DNA of 12,810 nucleotides. It comes from an uncultured Clostridia bacterium. GTDB taxonomy: Bacteria; Bacillota; Clostridia; TANB77; CAG-465. The first letter of the stretch is position 1. Each line of letters starts with the position of its first letter. The DNA lies in contig CANRAK010000038.1 of assembly GCA_947628575.1 (NCBI GenBank), positions 1 to 12,810 on the forward strand, written 5' to 3'. Shown one piece after another: positions 6,633-12,810 of the stretch. The notes beneath the pieces were generated by a model. The model made no database searches, had not been told where the DNA came from, and saw only the letters and a program-made list of their open reading frames with translations. The position numbers were made by a program, and so were the translations under genes.

Positions 6633-7577
6633 ATGGGACTTGTAACAACAGAAGAAATGTTTAAAAAAGCGTATGAAGGAGGCTATGCAATAGGTGCATT
6701 TAATGTAAACAATATGGAGATAATACAAGGTATAATGGAAGCAGCAAATGAGACTAATTCACCAGTTATACTACAAGTATCAGCTGGAGCTAGAAAATAT
6801 GCTAATCCAATATATCTAAAAAAATTAGTTGAGGCAGCTATTGAGTGTAATAAACAAGCTGGAAAAGATATACCAGTTGTATTACACCTAGACCATGGTG
6901 CAGATTTTGAAACTTGTAAAGATTGTATTGATAGTGGCTTTACATCAGTTATGATTGATGGTTCAAAGTATAGCTTTGAAGAAAATGTTGAATTAACTAA
7001 GAAAGTTGTAGAATATGCACATCCTAGAGGCGTAGTAGTAGAAGCTGAACTTGGAAAACTTGCAGGAGTTGAAGATGATGTTAATGTATCAAGTGACGAT
7101 GCTATGTACACTAATCCAGATGAGGCAGTAGAATTTGTAAAAAGAACAGGATGTGACTCTTTAGCTATTGCTATTGGAACTAGTCATGGTGCATATAAAT
7201 TTAAAGGTGAGGCAAAACTTAGATATGATATACTAGAAGAAATAGGTAATAGACTACCAGGTTTTCCTATTGTATTACATGGTGCTTCATCTGTACCACA
7301 AGAATTTGTTAAAATGTGTAATGAATATGGCGGAAATATACCAGGAGCAAAGGGAGTACCTGAAGAAATGCTTAGAAAAGCTGCTACAATGGCTGTATGT
7401 AAGATAAATATAGATAGTGATATTAGACTTGCAATGACAGCAAATATTAGAGAGTGCTTTACTAGTAATCCTGAAGTATTTGACCCAAGAACATACTTAG
7501 GTCAAGCAAGAACTGCAGTAAAAGATATGGTTAAACATAAGATAGTAGATGTACTTGGATGTGCTGGAAAAGCATAG
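6633..7577 (+). CDS. fba: Class II fructose-1,6-bisphosphate aldolase
   Basis: This 314-aa zinc-dependent aldolase interconverts fructose 1,6-bisphosphate with dihydroxyacetone phosphate and glyceraldehyde 3-phosphate in glycolysis and gluconeogenesis. Motifs are GAFNVNN (21-27), HLDHG (85-89, catalytic D87 and zinc ligand H88), VEAELG (136-141), GTSHG (182-186, zinc ligand H185), LHGASS (215-220, zinc ligand H216) and the phosphate-binding region around KINIDSD (257-263). The length of about 310 residues fits the class II type common in Clostridia. Glycolytic enzymes are usually abundant, consistent with the strong SD (AAGGAGGT) and the clear terminator after the stop. The upstream partner gene is not a known glycolytic gene. 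Confidence 0.97.
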   Translation: MGLVTTEEMFKKAYEGGYAIGAFNVNNMEIIQGIMEAANETNSPVILQVSAGARKYANPIYLKKLVEAAIECNKQAGKDIPVVLHLDHGADFETCKDCIDSGFTSVMIDGSKYSFEENVELTKKVVEYAHPRGVVVEAELGKLAGVEDDVNVSSDDAMYTNPDEAVEFVKRTGCDSLAIAIGTSHGAYKFKGEAKLRYDILEEIGNRLPGFPIVLHGASSVPQEFVKMCNEYGGNIPGAKGVPEEMLRKAATMAVCKINIDSDIRLAMTANIRECFTSNPEVFDPRTYLGQARTAVKDMVKHKIVDVLGCAGKA

Positions 7578-7592
7578 TATAACATAAATTTT

Positions 7593-7621
7593 AAAGATAG
7601 ATTGCAAAATCTATCTTTTTT
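7593..7621 (+). terminator. Intrinsic terminator after fba
   Basis: An 11-base perfect stem, AAAGATAGATT (7593-7603) with AATCTATCTTT (7608-7618), is closed by a GCAA tetraloop of the GNRA class. The stem runs into TTTTTT (7616-7621). It begins 15 bases after the fba stop. The right arm and U-tract lie where the -35 of the queA promoter would fall. Confidence 0.88.
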
Positions 7622-7631
7622 CTGCCTTTTA

Positions 7632-7640
7632 TGATATAAT
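7632..7640 (+). promoter_or_regulatory. Extended -10 promoter of the queA unit
   Basis: TGATATAAT is a perfect extended -10 (TGnTATAAT). The -35 position at 17 bases (7612-7617, TATCTT) is poor and lies inside the fba terminator, as expected for a promoter relying on the extended -10. A start near 7647 would give a leader of about 25 bases carrying AAAGGAGA (7653-7660), with no room for a riboswitch. Confidence 0.65.
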
Positions 7641-7671
7641 ATGAGAGTTAAAAAAGGAGAATTACAAAAAA

Positions 7672-8694
7672 ATGAAGACAAGTGATTTTTATTACGATTT
7701 ACCAAATGAGCTTATAGCTCAAACACCACTAGAAAATAGACAAAAATCAAGAATGATGGTACTAGATAGAAATAAAGATGAAGTTGAACATAGAGTATTT
7801 GAAAATATAGTAGAGTATATTAATCCGGGTGATACATTAGTTTTAAATGATACTAAAGTTATACCCGCAAGATTATTTGGTCATAGACCACAAAAACAAG
7901 AAAAAATTGAAATATTACTTCTTAAACAACTTGAAGGAGATAAATGGCAAACATTAGTAAAACCTGGAAAAAAATGTAAAATAGGAGAAACAATAGAGTT
8001 TGATGAAACATTAAGCTTAGAGATTAAAGATATACTTGAAGATGGACAAAGAATAGTAGAGTTTAAATATGATGGAATATTTAATGAAATATTAGATAGA
8101 TTAGGTACTATGCCACTTCCACCATATATAACAGAAAAACTTGAAGATCAAGATAGATATCAAACAGTATATAGTAAAAATAAAGGAAGTGCAGCTGCTC
8201 CAACAGCAGGTCTACATTTTACAAAGGAGATTTTAAGTCAACTTGAGAAAAAAGGGGTAAATCTAGTATATGTAACATTACATGTAGGACTTGGCACATT
8301 TAGACCAGTTAAAGTAGATGATGTTACAAAGCATGATATGCACAGTGAATATTATATAATTACTAAAGAGGCATGTGACGTAATAAATAATACAAAAAAA
8401 GCTGGTAAAAGAGTTATTGCTGTTGGTACTACATCATGCAGAGTACTTGAAAGTGCAACAGCAGATGACGGAATTATATATCCACACTCAGAAGAAACAA
8501 AAATATTTATATATCCTGGATATAAATTTAAAATGATAGATGGACTTCTTACAAATTTCCATTTACCAGAGTCAACACTAATAATGCTTGTTAGTGCACT
8601 TGCTACAAAAGAAAAAATAATGGATGCATATAAAATAGCTGTAGAAAATAAATACAGATTTTTTAGTTTTGGAGATTGTATGCTAATATTATAG
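7672..8694 (+). CDS. queA: S-adenosylmethionine:tRNA ribosyltransferase-isomerase QueA
   Basis: QueA transfers and isomerises the ribosyl part of SAM onto preQ1 at position 34 of tRNA, giving epoxyqueuosine; this is the step after Tgt. The 340-aa length is normal for the family. Conserved blocks are NDTKVIPARLFG (59-70), GSAAAPTAGLHFT (172-184), GTFRPV (208-213), HDMHSEYY (221-228), GTTSCRVLES (252-261), NFHLPEST (295-302) and the C-terminal FFSFGDCMLI (330-339). The start is supported by AAAGGAGA (7653-7660), with slightly long spacing. It heads the unit queA - ABC ATPase - permease - tgt; the next gene follows after 15 bases, and its SD starts at the last base of the queA TAG stop. Confidence 0.97.
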   Translation: MKTSDFYYDLPNELIAQTPLENRQKSRMMVLDRNKDEVEHRVFENIVEYINPGDTLVLNDTKVIPARLFGHRPQKQEKIEILLLKQLEGDKWQTLVKPGKKCKIGETIEFDETLSLEIKDILEDGQRIVEFKYDGIFNEILDRLGTMPLPPYITEKLEDQDRYQTVYSKNKGSAAAPTAGLHFTKEILSQLEKKGVNLVYVTLHVGLGTFRPVKVDDVTKHDMHSEYYIITKEACDVINNTKKAGKRVIAVGTTSCRVLESATADDGIIYPHSEETKIFIYPGYKFKMIDGLLTNFHLPESTLIMLVSALATKEKIMDAYKIAVENKYRFFSFGDCMLIL

Positions 8695-8709
8695 GAAGGA
8701 TAAAAAGTT

Positions 8710-9609
8710 ATGTTAGAGGTTAGAAATTTAAGTAAGTATTTTGGAATAAATAAAGCCGTAGATAATATATCATTTACTTTAGAAGATGGGAAAATATTAG
8801 GCGTATTAGGAAAAAATGGTGCAGGAAAATCTACAACTTTTAGAATGATACTAAATATTTTAGACCCAGATGAAGGAGAAATATTATATAATGGCAAAAA
8901 AATTAGCCAAGATATATCAGATAGAATTGGATATTTACCTGAGGTAGGTTCGCTAATTGATTCATATACTGTATATGAGCAGTGTATATATTATGGAAAA
9001 ATGAAGTCAATGACAACTGAACAAATTAAAAATAATATGTTTGAGTTATTAGAGAGATTTTCAATTACAGAATATGCTAATATGAAAATTAAGGAGCTTT
9101 CAAAAGGAAATAAACAAAAAATTCAGTTTATTATAGCACTACTACATAATCCAGATTTGCTTATACTTGATGAGCCATTTTCTGGACTTGACCCTGTTAG
9201 TGTAGAGTATTTTAGAAAGATTATATTAGAGCTTAAAGAACAAGGAAAAACAATTATCTTTTCATCACATATTATGAGTCATGTTGAAATGCTATGTGAA
9301 GATGTGTTAATTTTAGATAAAGGTAAAGTTATATTAAATTGTAATTTAAATGAGATAAAAGAGCAGTATTCTAGTAAAACACTAGATATAACTGGAAAGA
9401 TTGCTACTAGTACATTAAATCAAATTGCTATATTTGGTAAAATAGATAGAATAGAAGAAAATAGATATATAGTAACACTTGCAAATAAAGAAAGAATAGG
9501 GGATGTATTTAGACTATTGTATACTAGTGATATAACAAGATTTACAGTTTTAAATGTATCTTTAAATGATATATTTTTAGACAAGGTAGGTACAAGTTAT
9601 GAAGAATAA
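8710..9609 (+). CDS. ABC transporter ATP-binding protein (NatA/DrrA-like)
   Basis: This 299-aa ATPase subunit powers an ABC-2 type exporter. Visible motifs are Walker A GKNGAGKST (34-42), a Q-loop region GYLPEVG (74-80) with Glu where many ABC proteins have Gln (common in the NatA/DrrA branch), a signature LSKGNKQ (130-136) in place of LSGGQ, Walker B LLILDEP (150-156), the D-loop SGLDP (158-162) and the switch His H187 in FSSH. A C-terminal domain of about 90 residues follows, as in the NatA/DrrA group. Substrates of relatives include sodium, peptides and drugs; the substrate here is unknown. GGAAGGA (8694-8700) is the SD. The end overlaps the permease gene by 11 bases, so the two subunits are made together. 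Confidence 0.93.
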   Translation: MLEVRNLSKYFGINKAVDNISFTLEDGKILGVLGKNGAGKSTTFRMILNILDPDEGEILYNGKKISQDISDRIGYLPEVGSLIDSYTVYEQCIYYGKMKSMTTEQIKNNMFELLERFSITEYANMKIKELSKGNKQKIQFIIALLHNPDLLILDEPFSGLDPVSVEYFRKIILELKEQGKTIIFSSHIMSHVEMLCEDVLILDKGKVILNCNLNEIKEQYSSKTLDITGKIATSTLNQIAIFGKIDRIEENRYIVTLANKERIGDVFRLLYTSDITRFTVLNVSLNDIFLDKVGTSYEE

Positions 9610-11911
9610 AAAAATAGGTGCAATAATAAAAAATGACATTGAAAGAAGTATAAAAAATAAATGGTTTGTTATATTAAACCTTATTTTAATGATATTTATT
9701 GTAGTAGGATTTAATTTTAATAATATAAAAACTATTTTAAAGCAAAACAATGTAACAATAGATAATTCAATTACAATATATATTGAAGATCCAGATAATG
9801 TTATATCTGAGCAAAATATAAAAATGCTAAATTTGGATGAAAATTTAACAGCCGAAAAAAAAGATAGTGTAGAAGAATATGAAAATAGTGCAATAGATGA
9901 AAATATAGTACTATTAAAAGTAAAAAAGGATAAAAATGAATATATAAATGCTACTATTTTATCTAAAGAAGGTATTAGTGGAGTTTATATAGATAAAATT
10001 ACAGATATGCTAAATATTATTAAAGATAATATTATAGCAAATGAGCAGAATATAGATATAGAGCAAATTGAGAAGATAAAAGCACCTGTTAATGTAAATA
10101 GGGTTATGCTTGGAGATAATGTAAAAGAAGAATCAGTTGATGTATCTTTTCTTCAACTTATGTCTACATATTTGATATTTTTCATATTGCTATTATGCTT
10201 AAATAAAATAGCAAGTACAATATCTCAAGAAAAGATATCTAAGAGTATAGAGTATATACTAACTTCTATATCTTCAAAAGAGTATATGATATCTAAAGTA
10301 CTTAGTATGTGCTTGATAGTTGTAATTCAATTTGTTTTTGTACTTTCATATATAATTATAGCTTTAATGTTATCTGTTCTTTTAAGTTCAGGAGCAACTA
10401 GCATAGCTATTGATACTACAACAATAGATATTAATAATATAATTAATACAAGAACAATAATGTATTTTGTAATTACTTTTGTATTTATGTGTATTACTAC
10501 TTTCTTACAAGGAATAATACAATGTGTTATGTCAGCTAAGACTACAAATATACAAGAGGCTGGAAATGCTACTATATTATTAGTAATGATAAATCTAATA
10601 TTATATACAGTAGTAACAGCTCTAGTAACACCAGCAAAATCTATTAGTATATTATCATATATATTATCTGTTTTACCTATTGCATCTATGTACTTTATAC
10701 CATCTATGTTTATAATAGGTCAAACTAGTATAATACAAATTATAATAGCTTTAGTTATATTAATTGCAACTGTACCTCTTGCAGTTATAGTTGCACAAAA
10801 GCCATTTAAAAATGCAATATTAGACTTTACACATAAAAAGGAAAAGAAAATTACAGGAATAGAGAAGATACTTTCTACAAGAGAGTATCAAGAAAGAATG
10901 ATACAAAGAAAAGAAAGCAGTAAAAAGGGTCTTATAATTGGACTTTCTGTTATTTTACTTATTGTTATGCAAGTTGTAGGAGGCCTTTTAGCTAATGTTC
11001 TTGTATCACCTTTACATAAAGTAATGCCTTGGATTTCAGATGGTAGTATAGAATTAATATTAATATCTGTTGTATTTGTTCTTTCTATATTTATACCATA
11101 CTTAATACTTAGAGCATATATTCCTAAAGAGGAAAAAATTGAGAATAAGGAAGAAATAAAAAATAAAGAAGAAAACGAAAACAAAATAAATACTAGAAAA
11201 GAGTCAATTATAAAATGTATAAAATATATAGTTTTATCTATTCCAATTATGAGTATTATACAAATGGTATGTTCATTTGCTATAAATAAGCTTGGAGTAG
11301 GTACTGATGTTACATCATCACTTGGACTTTTCAGTTATACTGGCAAGCTTGCAACTGTTCTTACATTTATACAAATTGCAATACTACCTGCAATATTTGA
11401 AGAATTATTTATACGTAAAGGTGTAATTGGTGTATTAAAAGATAGAGGCGCTATATTTACAGTTATAGTATCAAGCTTAATATTTGCAGTTATACACATG
11501 AATGTATCACAATTTATATTTTCATTCTTAGTCGGTATACTATTTGCTATTGTTAGACTTAAAACTGGCAAGATGTATCCAACTATGATACTTCATTTTA
11601 TTAATAATGGCTTTGCTTTAATTGAAGCTTTATTCTATGACCATATAATGTTTATGCAAATATTTACTTATGCAATAATTGTATTAAATGCAATAGGATT
11701 TTGTATATTAATATATATGTTATATTTAAAGGTTATGGAATTAAAGGATAAAGAGAGTATACAAAGACTAAAAGAGCAACTAGACTATAGGAAAATAAAA
11801 CTAGATATTATTGAAAACATGTATGTATTTAAAGATTTTACTTTTTTTGTAACTGTAATATTATCTGCAATATTATTTACAGTTATTGAAAAAACATTAA
11901 CTATATTGTAG
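9599..11911 (+). CDS. ABC-2 permease fused to a CPBP-family intramembrane protease
   Basis: The 770-aa membrane protein has two parts. The N-terminal part is an ABC-2 (NatB-like) permease: TM1 about 22-42, a large extracytoplasmic domain about 43-185, TM2 about 187-205, a cytoplasmic coupling segment (207-233, around SIEYILTSIS), then five more helices to about 400. Further helices lie at about 445-467 and 483-505. A charged Lys/Glu/Asn linker (510-535) leads to the C-terminal CPBP (Abi) metalloprotease domain: EELFIR (601-606), FAVIH (629-633) and HFINN (666-670). These give the family's EExxxR, FxxxH and HxxxN motifs, so E601, E602, H633 and H666 are the likely metal-site residues, all intact. 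AAGGTAGG (9583-9590) lies 8 bases before the ATG. Such fusions occur in other Clostridia. The protease may process an exported peptide or act in self-protection; this is inference. Confidence 0.9.
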   Translation: MKNKKIGAIIKNDIERSIKNKWFVILNLILMIFIVVGFNFNNIKTILKQNNVTIDNSITIYIEDPDNVISEQNIKMLNLDENLTAEKKDSVEEYENSAIDENIVLLKVKKDKNEYINATILSKEGISGVYIDKITDMLNIIKDNIIANEQNIDIEQIEKIKAPVNVNRVMLGDNVKEESVDVSFLQLMSTYLIFFILLLCLNKIASTISQEKISKSIEYILTSISSKEYMISKVLSMCLIVVIQFVFVLSYIIIALMLSVLLSSGATSIAIDTTTIDINNIINTRTIMYFVITFVFMCITTFLQGIIQCVMSAKTTNIQEAGNATILLVMINLILYTVVTALVTPAKSISILSYILSVLPIASMYFIPSMFIIGQTSIIQIIIALVILIATVPLAVIVAQKPFKNAILDFTHKKEKKITGIEKILSTREYQERMIQRKESSKKGLIIGLSVILLIVMQVVGGLLANVLVSPLHKVMPWISDGSIELILISVVFVLSIFIPYLILRAYIPKEEKIENKEEIKNKEENENKINTRKESIIKCIKYIVLSIPIMSIIQMVCSFAINKLGVGTDVTSSLGLFSYTGKLATVLTFIQIAILPAIFEELFIRKGVIGVLKDRGAIFTVIVSSLIFAVIHMNVSQFIFSFLVGILFAIVRLKTGKMYPTMILHFINNGFALIEALFYDHIMFMQIFTYAIIVLNAIGFCILIYMLYLKVMELKDKESIQRLKEQLDYRKIKLDIIENMYVFKDFTFFVTVILSAILFTVIEKTLTIL

Positions 11912-11928
11912 AAAGGAATAAACTTTAT

Positions 11929-12810
11929 ATGAAAAAAAAAGAAGCATTAAATTTTGAAGTTAAAAAAGTAGATCCAAGAACTGGTGCAAGACTAGGAGTT
12001 ATACATTTACCTCATGGTGATGTAGAAACACCTGTCTTTATGCCAGTTGGAACTCAGGCTACAGTTAAAGCTATGACACCAGATGAGCTAAAAGAAATGA
12101 TAAATAGTTATATAATACTATCTAATACATATCATTTATTTTTAAGGCCTGGTCATGAGCTTATTAAAGAGGCTGGTGGACTACACAAATTTATGAACTG
12201 GGATAGAAATATATTAACTGATAGTGGTGGATTTCAAGTGTTTAGCTTAGGAGCTTTAAGAAAAATTACAGAAGAAGGAGTAGAGTTTAGGTCTCATATT
12301 GATGGCTCTAAAAAATTTATATCTCCAGAAAAATCTATGGAAATACAAGAAGCATTAGGCTCAGATATAATGATGGCTTTTGATGAATGTGCACCTTATG
12401 GTTCTTCTTACGATTATGTTAAAAAATCTATGGAAAGGACAACTCGTTGGGCAAAACGTTGCAAAGACTATCATACAACTACAGATAAGCAAGCTTTATT
12501 TGGAATAATACAGGGTGGTTTTTACAAAGACTTAAGAGATAAAAGCTTAGAAGATTTAGTTAAACTAGATTTTCCAGGCTATGCAATAGGTGGAATAAGT
12601 GTAGGTGAACCTAAAGAAGAATTTTTAGATATATTACGTTATACAGCACCTAAAATGCCAGAAGATAAGCCTAGATATTTAATGGGTGTAGGTACACCAG
12701 ATTATTTAATAGAGGCAGTGCTTGCTGGTATTGATATGTGTGATTGTGTACTTCCAACAAGAATGGCTAGAAATGGTACAGCACTTACACATCACGGTCA
12801 AGTTAATCTA
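11929..12810 (+). CDS. tgt: tRNA-guanine transglycosylase Tgt (3' end outside window)
   Basis: Tgt exchanges guanine 34 of tRNAs with a GUN anticodon for preQ1, the entry step of queuosine formation on tRNA. The visible 294 residues of about 375 include TPVFMPVGTQ (34-43), LSNTYHL (64-70), LTDSGGFQVFSL (96-107, catalytic D98), FDECAPY (151-157), GIIQGG (192-197), GGISVGEP (221-228), MGVGTP (252-257) and DCVLPTRMARNG (272-283, nucleophile D272). The window ends before the zinc-binding C-x-C-x-x-C...H cluster. AAAGGA (11912-11917) is the SD, and the ATG lies 17 bases after the permease stop. queA and tgt are often adjacent in bacteria; here two exporter genes separate them. Confidence 0.97.
   Translation, partial: MKKKEALNFEVKKVDPRTGARLGVIHLPHGDVETPVFMPVGTQATVKAMTPDELKEMINSYIILSNTYHLFLRPGHELIKEAGGLHKFMNWDRNILTDSGGFQVFSLGALRKITEEGVEFRSHIDGSKKFISPEKSMEIQEALGSDIMMAFDECAPYGSSYDYVKKSMERTTRWAKRCKDYHTTTDKQALFGIIQGGFYKDLRDKSLEDLVKLDFPGYAIGGISVGEPKEEFLDILRYTAPKMPEDKPRYLMGVGTPDYLIEAVLAGIDMCDCVLPTRMARNGTALTHHGQVNL

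Noticed and set aside
7641..7671. A preQ1 riboswitch before queA
   Set aside because: The leader after the extended -10 is only about 25 bases and holds just the SD; there is no room for an aptamer.
6683..8897. Long open frames on the minus strand opposite fba and queA (for example 6683-7111 and 8352-8897)
   Set aside because: They are antisense shadows of well-recognised genes, with no family motifs and no SD.
11130..11205. Lys/Glu/Asn-rich repeat in the permease linker as a recent DNA repeat expansion
   Set aside because: The repeats are imperfect and short, typical of a charged flexible linker in A/T-rich coding DNA; no exact tandem unit is seen.
11399..11610. CPBP ('Abi') domain as a sign of a phage-defence system
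   Set aside because: The domain is fused to an exporter permease inside a housekeeping operon, with no toxin, sensor or other defence gene nearby.
983..11911. Possible reassignment of TGA, since none of the eleven visible stop codons is TGA
   Set aside because: All Trp codons in the recognised genes are TGG and no in-frame TGA is needed. Eleven TAA/TAG stops are unsurprising at this A/T content.

Overview
The window is about 70% A+T and reads as the chromosome of a low-GC, Gram-positive anaerobe of the Bacillota, most likely a Clostridia-type gut or oral lineage. Supporting points are the A/T-ending codons with heavy AGA/ATA use, purine-rich Shine-Dalgarno (SD) sites, a cell-surface protein with SpaA/Cna-B domains, a class II fructose-bisphosphate aldolase, and a trmN6-rsmI pair as in Bacillus-type genomes. 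The species cannot be fixed from the sequence. I see no insertion sequence, prophage, CRISPR array, tRNA or rRNA gene. No gene-free stretch exceeds 300 bases; the longest is the 189-base divergent spacer 1957-2145, which is annotated below.

Layout. (1) 1-983, plus strand: the C-terminal end of a SpaA-type, membrane-anchored surface protein. It is followed by a hairpin shared with the convergent gene. (2) 1030-1956, minus strand: a single RluA-family pseudouridine synthase gene. (3) 1957-2145: a divergent promoter region in which two consensus-like promoters appear to share one palindromic -35 hexamer. (4) 2146-5125, plus strand: a tight operon trmN6-rsmI-rnhB-exoA (1-base overlap, 11-base gap, no gap) combining RNA methylation with nucleic-acid repair. 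(5) 5189-7577, plus strand: its own promoter, an unrecognised 473-aa Lys/Glu-rich helical protein, then fba, closed by a GNRA-loop terminator. (6) 7672-12810, plus strand: an extended -10 promoter, then queA, an ABC-type ATPase, a permease fused to a CPBP intramembrane protease, and tgt, which runs off the window end.

How the genes work together. Five of the twelve genes modify stable RNA: a pseudouridine synthase, TrmN6, RsmI, and the two queuosine enzymes QueA and Tgt. Tgt inserts preQ1 at position 34 of certain tRNAs and QueA then builds the epoxyqueuosine ring on it, so they act in sequence although an ABC exporter gene pair sits between them. RNase HII and ExoA both deal with damaged or misincorporated nucleotides. 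Fba is central glycolysis. The exporter pair and the 473-aa protein are the least predictable members of the region.

Most of the window is ordinary housekeeping DNA. The items most worth a second look are the shared -35 divergent promoter, the unknown protein upstream of fba, the permease-protease fusion placed between queA and tgt, and the unusual C-terminus of the surface protein. I do not see clear evidence of a wholly new multi-gene system.
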